Shown one piece after another: positions 25,723 to 38,300 of a stretch of 64,000 nucleotides of DNA. Numbering within the stretch: position 1 is the first letter of the stretch; each line of letters starts with the position of its first letter. Under the pieces are notes generated by a model. That model saw only the letters and a list, made by a program, of their open reading frames with translations, was not told the DNA's origin and did no database searches. The position numbers were made by a program, and so were the translations under genes. The DNA comes from Paralvinella palmiformis (taxonomy: Eukaryota; Annelida; Polychaeta; Terebellida; Alvinellidae), in the NCBI GenBank assembly GCA_025642065.1, contig JAODUP010000348.1, positions 129,001 through 193,000 on the forward strand. Direction: 5' to 3'.

Positions 25723-25907
25723 TAATGTTCATTGCCAATGATGTCTTTTAATGAGAAAATGGAAAGTGTTTTCTTCATGGATGTACCTAAACTTGATGAC
25801 TTGTGTTCTGTAATCATCATAGTTCCACCTCTACAGAGCCATGATAATTGCCCTTATCAACCACACATCATAAGATGTAGGTGTGTATCCAGTGCATACA
25901 CTTTTAC

Positions 25908-25960
<53 letters not shown>

Positions 25961-28900
25961 AGAGAGAGAGAGAGAGAGAGAGAGATCTTAGCATAGAAGA
26001 ATTGATCTTCTAGATCAAGATATAATCCCATAAAACGAATAGCACAATTATATACAGCAATTTTCTTACAAGTTAGGTATTATACTGCATCATAAATTAG
26101 TATCATTCAGCCAGCACACTTTTAAACAACTACAGTGGTCCATTATCTTGAGTATAATTATTTGGTGTTTTCACAATGGAAATTCCAAGGCTTCTTTGAT
26201 GTGAAATCATTTGAAGGCTCCAATGTAAACTGTGGTTAGTTTGCTAGGAGAAGCACATAAATACTTGCTCACAGACCTTCATGTGGAAATGTGTTTATGA
26301 ACTCTGGAGACAAGCAATCAATCATTAAGTGAATATTCATATAAAGAGTACATTGTATTTAGCTTTGTAGCTAATCTATGTATGTTTCTTAGTTAAGAGA
26401 TGTTGTTTGTTCTTACAGGCTCTACTTTTTCCTTCTTTGCAAAATGTATTATATCTGTATGCAAGGTAGAAATGAATATAATCAATACATGAAAACAAAA
26501 TTTATATCCAAATAAATATTTTGTTAGAGCATATGTATATACCTGTATTACACTACATCGATTTGTGGTAGGATTTGAGCTGTTTGTGTGCCCATTATTA
26601 TGAGTCCAAAGCTATTTGAATGAGGTCAGCAAACAACTTAAGTCAGTATAGTCATTCAAGTATCTGTAATATCATCTTCACAATCTGATTCAGTTTTATG
26701 TCACTGTTGTCTGCTGAATTATCCTCCTCATCCAAATGATGGAAGAAACGTATAAAAAGTGGGGTTGATTTCTGTATTGATATAGGGTGCACTGATAAAT
26801 GCAGTGGTTAGAGTATTGTGTTGCAAACATTCAAGGTTAAACCCAGGTTAAACTAGTAAAACCTAGGTATTATTAGATGAGTATTATTTCTTGCTGGGCT
26901 AAACCAGTTTAACCTGGGCTAAATTCCAAGTTTCTTTCCTGCATGATTTCTGAGTTCATAACAGCTGTCCTTATCAGTCATATTTTGTTAGATTACATAC
27001 TCCCATTAGGCAGCGTTATTGGCAATATTGCATTAATTACTTGGTATGACAGTTATGTTTTAGCATTTAAAGTGTGTGTGTGTGTGTGTGTGTGTGTTCA
27101 GCACGATTACTATATTCCTACCCACTACATGCAATAAAATGTTATCAATAATTATAAAGCAGCATATAAATTTACTTGAACAATAATATGATCATAAACA
27201 GAATCTGCAACCACTAATATCTTTAAATACTTTAATGATGCACTTCCAGAGAGTTGATTTTTACAGAACCAGATATTATTGCCACTCCACTTCTCACCAT
27301 GGACAGACATATACAAATTATCATGCAGGTAATATACGCTATCAGCATCTTACAGTGCCAAAAGAGCATAGTATGTTAAATATTGTATAATAATAACAAG
27401 TACTATTTTTATTAGTATACATACCATTACATGTAATAATGTTATAATTATTATTTATTTATTATTAATATCTATATTTGGCTATGTATTGAAACTTTCA
27501 TTACCCAAACAAAGTAAAGATTTATTATACCATTCTGCATAATGCAGCTAAATATGTTAAAGGTTATGAAAACTAGTGAGCAATCATTATTTATTTAATT
27601 AAATTAAGCCTACCAAATATTAAGTCACTTATTTCTTGAGAAATATTTTACTGAAATTTCCATTAGAATCATTTAACTCATTAGAGAATATGGATGAATA
27701 AATTGTATTGGTGTATATTATATATATGATTAATGCTTGTCAGTACTTATGACATTGATAAAAAGTAATTTGTGGGTACCCCCCATTTTACAAAAGAATG
27801 ATACATGATAAATGTATAATAGTATTACTCTTTTCTGTGTTATAGAACCTAATTTATTATGACATGGGAAAATTATTTGTTATAATTTTTATAATATCAG
27901 TGATCATCATTATACAGTTAAATCCTAATACTTGAACCTGAAGTAACTACAAGACATATTTCAAGAAACTATCAGGTTTAGCTATTGTTTTGCAGAAAAG
28001 ATATTATAAAACAGGAAGACTTCAAGCTAGATTCAAGAAGATAGGCATTGAAGTAAGCTCTATTTCTACATTTCTGATAGTATTTATGATTTAGGGTCTG
28101 TTTACGCACTTTGGTATTATTAAATATGTTGAATTATCATGGCTTTTTAATGTATAAGGTAGCCTTTCTCTCCATAGTTATAATGTTAAAAAAACATTTG
28201 TTTATTACTTAAAGCCATTTTAAATTTCCCCTTATTATTTGGTTTGTAATTTTGAGAAAATATCAAGAAATTTTAATGATCGATTGGATTTTTTTAGTAT
28301 TATTCAGGTTGAATCAACATTGCATAAAAATATAGATGCATACACACACACACACATACACACAGAGAGAGAGAGAGAGAGATGAATATATGCTAGTTAT
28401 GAAAAGTAACTGCATTTACAAAGCTGTCCTTGCTATTCAGATGAAGAAACCTCACCAGGTTATTGCAGCTGAGCTTCAGGCTTGCATTAACTATACAATG
28501 ATGGCACGACTAGCACCATTATGGAATAAATTTGGTGACTTACTGGTTGGGGGGAGAGAATTCTTGTTAACAAAAGATAAAATGAGAGCTATAAGTAAGC
28601 TATGTGATTTATTTGTATTTATGCTATCAGAAGAATGGTGTTTTGGCTTGTAATAATCATCATTTCAATCGGATATTTGATAGTAATTAATAACTATTTA
28701 ATTTTAGGAATAATTAAATTTGTTTACTGTTACAGATTTTCAACTTAATGTCAGTGAATATAATACATATTTAGTGTTGAAGGCTTACAATGTCAGGTGT
28801 TTACCTTTACAGGTTAGTAATTTTTAGCAGCTATATATTCAGAGAAAGTACAAGTTTGCTTTTAATAGATGAGTATTATTTCTTGACTGAGTACTTTGTT

Positions 28901-31900
28901 TAGCCTCGGCCCTCAGCACATGGAACATATGATCAGGGGGATAATCCCTAGGGAAATGAAATAATCCAATCAAGTATCCTTCAAACACAGATAAGACTGG
29001 GATTCAAATCTTGACCTGGATCTCTGGCAGTGCACTAGCCAGTAACTACACTGTATATGGAGCTTAGGTCCTTATCAAACCATTAAATATTTTTAATTAT
29101 AAGAGTAATATTCCTATTTGGCTTTTCATCGTGATATTTATAAAGAATTATTTGTATTTTATTTCAGTATAGCTCTCCCCCCTCCCAAACAAGGAATTAA
29201 TATTTGAGTTATTCAGCTAATAATTGATAGAAGCAGACACCTTTTCAGACGTACAAATCTAGAAATATTAGCCCATCATTTACATTAAAGTAATTTTTAG
29301 TAATGTCCAGATACATTTAATTTCTCTTTAAAACAAAAGACCAGTAGTAACTTTTCCAAATAATCATTAATTAATTAACTGAAGCCAGTTTAAGAAGTTA
29401 TCAGATAATATATATACCAAAGATCTCATGGCATATTGTGCAGCTGTTGGAAACTATATGGTAAGTGCATGGTTCCATAAGGCAGGTGGTTACAGTGACA
29501 ACATCATCTTGAGTTGTCCGTCTCATTTAAATGCAAGGTACATACAATAGCTGAGCTATTCATAACATAATTCCCTTCACTCTGTAGTTAACAGATTTAG
29601 ATATCAATGCGCCACTCATCCAGGAATTTACCAATAATTATCCACATGGAAAGATTGAAGATTACTCTATTAACAGAAAGTGGTGCCATATATTACCCAG
29701 GTTAGAAGATACCAAAATGTATGCAATTATTGCTAAATTCAATAGCCCAAAAGAAATTATGTTTGTTATTACATATATTGAGTTGCTAATGTAAAATAAT
29801 GAAGACATCAATGGACAACTGTACTCCGCTGTACAATGATTTGCAGTATGAAAAAAGGTCAGATTATCTCCATACACCAGGTCTTACCAATTGATAGCCC
29901 ATTCGGCTCCTATAAAGACATGAAGAGATACTGGAAAAATACTGTAAGTATAGAGGCTTAATAATATGAAAATATTAGCAGGAAGACTGTTTACTTGCTT
30001 ATATCTGCCTGCTGGTTCCAGAGTTCATAGGACATTATCCATCTTTGATATATTTGCTTGCATAATTTGATATTAAAATAAGTTAGCATAATTATGACTG
30101 TGGTTAATAGTCAAATGGTTGTATACACTTTAAATGAACCAGGTATCTAAACTGTGCTGTCAGCATTTTCTGTGGAATTACACTTTTCTTTGTTTTGATT
30201 ATTGCTGATATTGTTAGGTTTTTTGTATGAAAATATACATTATTCAATGTTTCTGAGATGTATTTATGGAATTGCTGTAGTGTGAGCATTTATTTTGCAT
30301 TATATAACTTCGGACAATAAAAGCTGAGGAGTAATAATAATAATATTGTATATTTAATAAAGCGCCCTTACTAGCAGGAACCATTCAAAGGCGCTGTACA
30401 AATAATATGTAATATAATAATACCCCAAATAAAATGTCGGTAACATTTCTTGTAAACGTATGACAGTGTAGTAATTAATTCATTGGTCTGTACTATTTTT
30501 AAATTACCATCATCTGACTTCTGTATCTAAATATAGTAACAAAATCATTATGTAATTACCGGTAGTTGCAGTAATATTATGAAATAAACCCATGATTAAA
30601 AAATAAATTTAATTTTCTGTTTCAGTATGGCTACAGGCTACCTGAATCCGAAGATGGATTGCTTTTCTTTCAAGTATACTTTAAATTAGTGGGAGAGAAA
30701 CATTTTACATATTCTTTAACAAACTCTTCAAGCTTGCTTAGATATATAGCTGTATTAAATAAATCATAATTGGTGTAGCTGTATGTATTATGTCATTGTA
30801 ACTTTATGGCTGTTTTAAAGTTGAGTTACTTAGTAGGTTTGTGGGTAATGGTTATCTTATAATTCCACTTAGATAATATTACCTTTCCAAATTCATGTTG
30901 TTCTCAAATTAGCTGTTTATTTATGCTAAAAATTAGCTTTTAGGTTCTAGTATATATAACTGCATCCAGTTATTTTAATGATATAATAAGCTGTGCCTTT
31001 CTTGAATTGCTACAATTTACCTGATTGAGTGAAAGTGCTTTATTTAATCTTAGTGCAAGCCTTATCTTGGACATATGGCCAAATGCTAACTACCATGGAT
31101 TTACAATTTGATAAATACACACATATACATACAGTCGTATTTTGTTTAATCTATAAAAGAAGCAACCTTGTCCTCTAAATAAACTTAAAAAGCAGTACTG
31201 TCTCAAGGTGCACAACCTGTGGTACTGAGCAGAGATACAAAAAATGTATATGCCTTAATACAGTTACTTATCCAAGCTGTTGCATGCGTGCTGCTCCAGT
31301 AACATACCTGCCAAGGGCTGATGAGAGTGACATAATAAAGAGTTTCCTACAAGATCTCGTAACTAAGATACCGAGCATATGTGGCATTAAGCTGAGAGCA
31401 ATATCAGAAGCCCAATATATGGAGCCAGACCTTACTGGTATAATGGTCAGTTAGAGTGATTAAAGGTTTCTTCATCTTTGTTGTTTTAATGTTCAAGAAT
31501 GATGACACTCGAAGATACAAGAATACTTTAAAGTACAAAGGTTTATACAAGTGTTAAATCCATTATCACTTGCAGGACTGTTTCCAGATCAATTTTCAGT
31601 GAATTGGTTGATAAATATTAATAATATACATTACTACTAAATCATATGGCCATGTATAGGTTGAATCTAAACATGTTTGTGGAAGGACTCAAAAACTAAT
31701 GTTACCTAACACTACCATCCTACATGAGGACTTGAGACTGAGTATGGTTTTAGTTTTTTATTGTTAATTTAGTTATTTTGTTGTTGCTGATGTGGATTGT
31801 AATTGATTATTTGTAGAAGATGACGCCTCACATTTTGTCAAATTTGACAAGTATCCAAAAAGATTATTGCAAGTGGATGGCACCTCCTCCCATAAAAAGA

Positions 31901-33880
31901 CTTTCAAGAGAAATGACAATAATAGATGGGAAGATAATCACTATGCCAGTCAGCATGAAAGTAAGTAATACAATAAAGATAAGTAATCATATCTTGTGTG
32001 ATCTACTCACATAATAGATTTTACACATTACTGAATCTTTGTTTGCTTTGCAATGTCCAGAAATAATCTAGACAAAGCTTAATTGATTAATGACAGCTTT
32101 AGTGATAATTTGTATTATTTAGGTCTTTGAAGGAGTTTTGTTTTGGGCATAATGTGAATAGCTAATACAGTCAAATCCATATATTTGGATAAAGTATGAC
32201 TTGATATATTAACTATATGCATACAAACAGAAAAATCCAAACATCACAAAGTAATAATCTGTAGTCAATACCTTTTTAAATGTTCATGATAGAGATGAAA
32301 ATCACTTCCCTGAAAGAAAATACTCTTGAGGAACTTTTTCTATTAGAAATTTAACATGAAGTCACTGATTTACTATTTACACTTAATTACCATCATGTTT
32401 TTAATCAACAGGATAATACAATGCAACATCTTAGTTATGAGCAGAGATTAGCTAGTACTCGAGATGCTGTGAACCAGGAACAGGTTGTACCACAAATTTC
32501 TCAAATCAGCCAAAAGACAAATAGAATAGTCCCCACATTCAAACCAGTAAAAGCAAATTCAGTGTCAAATGTCAAATCTATCAGTAGTAAATTTAAAGCT
32601 ATACCATCATCTGGGAGTCAAATTAACAAGTCTAATCAGAAGATCACAGAGAAATGTGAATACAGAATTAAAAACACACAAATAAGACCAAATTGGCCTG
32701 CGACTACACAGTTCCCAGATTCAGAAACGCCATCACTACAAGTTGATGCTTTAATATCAAATATTCAGACAGTGCCTACCACACCAGGTAATTACATCTT
32801 AATAATGCTATATTTGATCAAATAAGTTATGAGTAATTTACAGAATATTTCTTTGTAAGAGATATTATAATTATTTAGAACTCTGTTTATTACGAGCGCT
32901 AGGTGTTTGTGATAGTAGAATAGCCAAACTAAGTAGCTTGGAGAAAATAACTGGAAAAGGCCTTGTCCAAAATATTACACTTGAAAAATGGACAACAAAA
33001 AGGAAACAGGTATTGTGTGTGTCTATGTGCTACTGAAACTATGTGATCCCGAGTGCTAGGGTGCATCCATGGCCTAACTGGTAGCACGGTTAGCCACATA
33101 TCTATAGCACCTGGGTTCAAATCCTGACTGGGCTATGTCAGAAGGGTGTTTCATCTTTCACTTTGCCCAATTACCTTTGGAGGTCGCTCGGCTCATTTAG
33201 CCTACCTTGTGCACAAAAGTGGCTGTAAAATAGCAACATCTACATTTACATTTGATCCCGAGTGCTATAGCATGATATTTTGGAAACAAACAAACAGGCA
33301 AAGAAACAAAGTTGCAGATGCATATGTTGATTAAAAACACTATTTAAATCTACTGATATTAGGATGTTGAAAAGAATCCAGCAAAAAAGCCGAGAACCAA
33401 GCCAAAGATACAAGATGTGGATGTAGAAATGATGGCTAAAACTAATAAGGTATAACTTGAACTGCATTTACAATTTTTAACATCATCATATCAATTATAA
33501 AACAAGTCCATAAGCAATAATATCCTATGTCCAAAGACAAAATGAAACAGAAAAGTTGTTTGAAATCAGAACATGGATGTTCATAACAAATTACCAAGTG
33601 GATTATCTTGGTATAATGACAAACGGTCCATTTCTCAATGTTGCTATCAGTCTTTCAATCTATGCTAGCTATCTATACAATTGTTGTTAATTGTGGACCA
33701 TTTGTGTTTGGCATGATACTGAACATTTACCAAACATAACCATCTGACATTCACTGTCTTCAGCTTTCTAAAGTAAACAACACTACTTTAGTAAATTGGC
33801 TTCACCAAAAGGGAATAATGTGTAGAGCAAAGGATAAGAAATCAGATTTAATTCTCCGAGTACAACGATTAGTGAAATAA
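25723..33880 (+). CDS. C18orf63: C18orf63 ortholog (DUF4708 family), complete, 15 coding exons
   Basis: Function is unknown. Coding exons: 25738-25880, 26419-26465, 27267-27328, 27996-28052, 28441-28594, 28736-28812, 29588-29700, 29847-29943, 30626-30708, 31268-31445, 31817-31960, 32412-32787, 32879-33009, 33363-33449, 33764-33880. They join in frame to 621 residues. The conserved domain covers about residues 1-337. Matches to the human protein include SVFFMDVPKLDDLCSV near the start, ARLAPLWNKFGDLL, KWCHILPSMKKGQIISI, YGYRLPE and KIPSICGIKL. The start ATG at 25738 follows an in-frame TAA at 25723. Exon 2 is the least certain; it is kept because it alone restores the frame between exons 1 and 3. 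The intron after exon 9 is U12-like (AT-AC). The last 39 residues resemble a SAP motif, preceded by a basic KKPRTKPK stretch. Confidence 0.92.
25914..25985. repeat. Compound microsatellite (TA)n-(GA)n in intron 1 of C18orf63
   Basis: About 44 bases of TA, then about 28 of AG, starting 34 bases after the donor of exon 1. Confidence 0.95.
27069..27097. repeat. (GT)n microsatellite
   Basis: Intronic GT tract. Confidence 0.95.
28341..28382. repeat. Compound microsatellite (CA)n-(GA)n
   Basis: Lies about 60 bases before exon 5 of C18orf63. Confidence 0.95.
28866..29060. repeat. Possible old SINE in a C18orf63 intron
   Basis: It starts with AGATGAGTATTATTTCTTG, also present at 26876. It then has a TTTAGCCTCGGCCCTC phrase and a B-box-like GGGATTCAAATCTTG. 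It is diverged and its limits are uncertain. Confidence 0.35.
30325..30440. repeat. Dispersed repeat B, inverted relative to 12905-13050
   Basis: Shares TTTAATAAAGCGCC, CATTCAAAGGCGCTGTACAA and ATATTATTATTATT-type ends with the other copy in reverse complement. Confidence 0.7.
30709..31267 (+). other. U12-type AT-AC intron of the C18orf63 ortholog
   Basis: The donor is ATATTCTTT (consensus ATATCCTTT, 8 of 9). The branch site TGCCTTAAT at 31251-31259 matches TTCCTTRAY at 8 of 9, and its branch A lies 9-10 bases before a terminal AC. Splicing here joins GEKHFT to YPSCC, in line with the human FTYP. No GT-AG pair gives that junction. Confidence 0.85.
33059..33248 (+). repeat. tRNA-derived SINE, head type 2, in a C18orf63 intron
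   Basis: The A-box-like TGGCCTAACTGGTAG and B-box-like GGGTTCAAATCC are well kept. The body is the same as in type 1 copies (TTACCTTTGGAGGTCGCTCG, CATTTAGCCTACCTTGTGCA). Confidence 0.85.
33580..33750. repeat. Dispersed repeat C, copy 1
   Basis: Shares GTCCATTTCTCAATGTTGCT, ATCAGTCTTTCAA and ATTTGTGTTTGGCAT with 38440-38580 in the same orientation. Confidence 0.75.
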
Positions 33881-33922
33881 TTGAAATGGACAGATCTTCA
33901 AGGTAAGTTTGTGAACTAGAAG

Positions 33923-34175
33923 AATAAAGTGAATCTAGAAGTTCAAGACAGTTGCCATATTTAAATGATAATACAAAAATACAAATCTGCAATGTTTATA
34001 TTTTAAACTAATTCTAGATTGCCTATGATGCACAGGAGTCTAGCTGTATACTTGTGTACCTTCTCGTCATTTACCTCCTTGCAACCTCTTATGATAGGCA
34101 GTACAATAAACATGTTATGTACTTCCTAGAGATGTAAAACGTAGAATAAGCACATTTAATTCGTGTTGCTTTATT
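33923..34175. terminator. Convergent polyadenylation signals of C18orf63 and MROH1
   Basis: Plus-strand AATAAA occurs at 33923-33928 and 34105-34110. The only minus-strand AATAAA between the MROH1 stop and here is at 34175-34170. A perfect donor-like AAG|gtaagt follows the C18orf63 stop by about 20 bases, so the 3' UTR may itself be spliced. Confidence 0.45.
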
Positions 34176-35375
34176 TAACTATTTAATAGTCATTTGTTAG
34201 ACAACAATTACATACATCCCAACCCTACAAAAAGATGGATGTACATGATGAATCGTGGAGCTAGCTACTAGTACTAATTATGACTGCAAATTGAATTACA
34301 TGTAGTTACCGTAGTTAAGTTCTTGATGTTACATTGAAGTGTCAGTGGTTCAACTTGTATTTCTACATCAAAGCCAGGCAATTCATAATCAAATATCATA
34401 GGTATTGGGGGAGGGGGGTTCAAAAAAGAAAGAGTGAAGAACAATTGATTTGTTATCTGTTAGTAACATTTCATTATTGATGTGACCAACTACTAACTGA
34501 TAAGATATGTATCCCACTCATTCCTGGAATACTCATAATTTATCAAAAATCTATATCTTTTTAACACAATATTAAGGAAATCCGTTGTAAAAAGCATTCA
34601 TTTTGACAAATTTGAACATTTTACGTTATATTTAATGAATGAATTGCAAAGCTGATTATTATTGAACATAACAATTAACAGAGATGTTCTCTAAGTTATT
34701 GGTGCTAAGTTCAGCAATGTGGTGAGTTGTATAAAAAAATTTTAGTTTGTGCTAATTTCCTATCACACACACGCACACACCTATTACAATACAAAACTAG
34801 ATGAAGTGAAAGTCTGACAGAGTTGTTGTTGCTATTATAAAAAGATCGAGATATGATGTATACAGAATGTTTTTACTACTCAACTATACAACAAAGTCAA
34901 TAATGTAAACAACAAGGAAACATACAGTCATTTAAATAGATAACACTAACAAACATTAAATCATATAAATGTACAGCTCAGTCTTTACTGATGTAACACA
35001 CGCACGCACATTATTAAAAAGGAATAATCATAACTAATTAACTCTTAATATCTCTCAGTTTAACCATCCTAACAATATCATATCATTAAACATGCAGTGA
35101 AGCATACTGATTTTATAACACTTAAATATCGCGACACAAGAATAAACTGACTTTGGAATTATACAAATCAAAATGAACTGTTTCGCCAACATTATGTGAT
35201 CATACTGAAGTTAAAAGCTGAAGTTCTCTTGCAAAATTATTTCTGAATAACAAAGCTTACTACAATATCTGCTTAAGACAAAGTGTCCTCCAGCAAATAT
35301 GAACAGGAATGCAGTGAAACATTTGATGAGAGAACACACTGACAAAATTTGACAAATCTGGTCAAAAGTAGCAGA
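34176..35375. other. Probable MROH1 3' UTR
   Basis: No open frame of note. If the polyA signal at 34170-34175 is used, the whole stretch is minus-strand 3' UTR. Confidence 0.4.
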
Positions 35376-38300
35376 TCAAAGGTCATGTAACCAGCTCATG
35401 GCTTCAGCAGCCTTGATTCTCACAAATGGAGAAGGATCTTTCAGTAGTAGCACCAGGGCTGAAGGAAATAAAATAACTTTGTATGATCTGAATAAGTGAT
35501 GTATAAGTATATATAAATATAAACTCATCTTAGTTTATCAACCAGCCTTGATATGATAGCATGAAGATGTACAAGAACTATATACTATAACAAGTAATGG
35601 AATCTAAAAATATATTAAACATGAATAAGATCCGGGGAAAATTGTGTGTGTGTGATGAACTATGATTAAAACTAAGAACCTACCATTACTGACATGCTCC
35701 TTTGATATGGTTTCATACATCTCTTGTGACATGTTACCTATCAAAAAGCCTGTAAAATCATAGACACATCTGATACACATCAGTTTATTTGTAATAGGAG
35801 AAAACTAATTTATTGTATTTGGCTAATATTTTCATAAATCAGTGAATTACTGGTGGTCTGTCATTCACTGATTATAATAAATATATATGCTAATTATATT
35901 GTACTTAATACAAAATAATTTTACCTGTAAACATAGCTGCATTACTCCTTATTTCTGGCCAATCACTTCTAAAGAACGTCACAGCAGCCATCACATAAAA
36001 GTTGGTTTTGTCCACAAAATCAGTTAACTAGAAAAAGAAATGTGTAAGTAAAATAGTGTTTAACTAACCTTTGGGTTAAATAAAAATTGTGTAGAGATAG
36101 TGTGTGTGTGTGTTACTCACCAATTCCTTAGTAAGGTCATTTATAAACTCTCCATATAATAATGAGCCTTCTCCCAACAAGTGTTTTTGGAACATGTTAT
36201 TGGTTTCTTCTGAACCAAGCAGGGGACCCAATTGTCTGAGGGCTCCTTTACAGGCCTAAAAATTACAATTAGACTATAATATATATATATATATAAAATC
36301 ATGTTTACATCACGCATGAAACTGAAAAGCCATTATAATTTAAATATACATAATTTGTGTCACGTTTTATATACTGACTTATGATTGAACCATAGTAATC
36401 ATATATAGCTAAGCTCAGACTAGAATGTAATTCCTGTGACAAACACAAACCTGTTTTTTTTTCACCAACAAAAACAATATTTTTATTAAATATTCTACAG
36501 ATGGCTAGCTGTAATGATTAAATACTTCGTAATAAGTATGATTACTTAGTCACCAATAAAGGCAACAATCGAGTAAGAGCCATGAGCATTTAGATTGGCT
36601 TACACAGCTATACACATTTAAACTGGGACTAACAGCTACTGATGGCCATACTCATATTTAGACTTTCTCTGATGGTTTCCATGAGTTAGCTTACGAAGCA
36701 AATAAATAAAAATTCAGCATGTTTAAGTTCTGTAAATAAATTTAACAAATGAATTATTACATGAGAAAAACATCCTATACCAATCTGACAATGTTGCTAG
36801 AACATCATAAAATTTATATATATATATATCATTGATGAATATATATATATTTGACTGACCTTAGTAACATTTGGATCAGGATCATTAAGATGAAGTAGGA
36901 GGCTAACAAGGTTTGTCTGAATTTGCTCCAGAAATGGCTCTTTAGAGGGACCATCTCCAAACCGGGACAAGTTGCCAAATAATGTCATAGCAGCTGACCG
37001 AATGGCAGGTTTTTCCTGTAAAAAGTGACCCCACTTACAGATATACAAATAGAGATACATAAAGATAGATGTATGTAACCAATGTTATCTCAAACCTTTT
37101 AATAAATCTTCAGAACACCATTCAATGAATCAAATATTAAATGAATGTTGCAATAACGTTGTTTTTTTAAAGGTGGCAATGAAGTATCAAGTATTACCTT
37201 TTCAAAGCATGGTCTAATTTTCAGTGCAATGTTTATGAGAATTGATCGCACATGTGTCTCATCAATCTTCGTTATTATCTTTGACAAGCCTTCCATTGCT
37301 TCTAAGGTAATACTGCCATCAACATCGTCTTTATCATCCATTCCAGACATCATTGCAGACAATACAGTTGTTGCATATTTATGAACCTGAGATGACACAA
37401 TGAAAATTAATTCTGTGCAGAGAATAAATAATCAAAGCATTATATTAATGAAACATATACAAAAATTTGAAGAAAAAAACATTAATTAAAGGTATCTTTC
37501 TGGGAAATAGACATATTACAAATTTTGTATTATATTTTTACAGTTGAGACTTGTCATTTTCCATAAATACCCTGGTCTCGTAGACTCTTGTCAGATTTTT
37601 TGCCAACACACACACAGACAAACGAACATACACACATTTGTGTGAGTGTTCATTAAAAAGAGACTACTGAGGGTTATAAGAACTTAAATAACGAATACAG
37701 TGCTATCACCTGGTGAATGTATATTTTGCAAACACATTTGCTTTTATTTACATAGAAGAATCTTTCAAGAATATAAGAATTGGGTACTTTTATAAAGTAT
37801 CCAGATAAAATATAAATAGTTTTTACATTACATCTTAGGAACTTCATTAGACAAAAGCTGCACATGTCCACTGTCTGACTGATTAATGCAGTGTAAATAT
37901 AATTTGTAACTTACCTGGTCTGGCCCTGCTGAAGCCATATTACCAAGCCCTCTAATTGATAACATGCGTACTCTCTGGTCTGTGTCGACAAGACGACCGA
38001 TAAAATTGCTTGTCAGCATCTCAAGTCGTTCCAAGTTACCTGCACACTTGTGAGCTATGAACTATAAACATGTTTCAATGTATAATAATATCTATTAGGA
38101 TGCCAATATGGAAATATTTACAGAAGAAAGTGAGTGCAAATCAGGAATCAGAACATTGTGTGTGTGTTGTTGTTATTAGCCTTGGCACTGATCACACCAG
38201 ACACACGGCTGGAAGGTAACCCAACGAGGAAATAAATCCCACAAACACCTGTATATGATAATATATATAATGGCTGAAATGGCAGATATTTTACATGACT

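Noticed and set aside
25888..25959. Read-through of C18orf63 exon 1 into the (TA)n tract
   Set aside because: The donor at 25881 ends the exon in the phase needed by exon 2. The following Tyr-Ile repeats are microsatellite translation.
29405..29460. A 56-base exon-like segment with an acceptor and a perfect gtaagt donor between C18orf63 exons 6 and 7
   Set aside because: Including it breaks the reading frame, while direct joining of exons 6 and 7 is in phase and matches the human protein.
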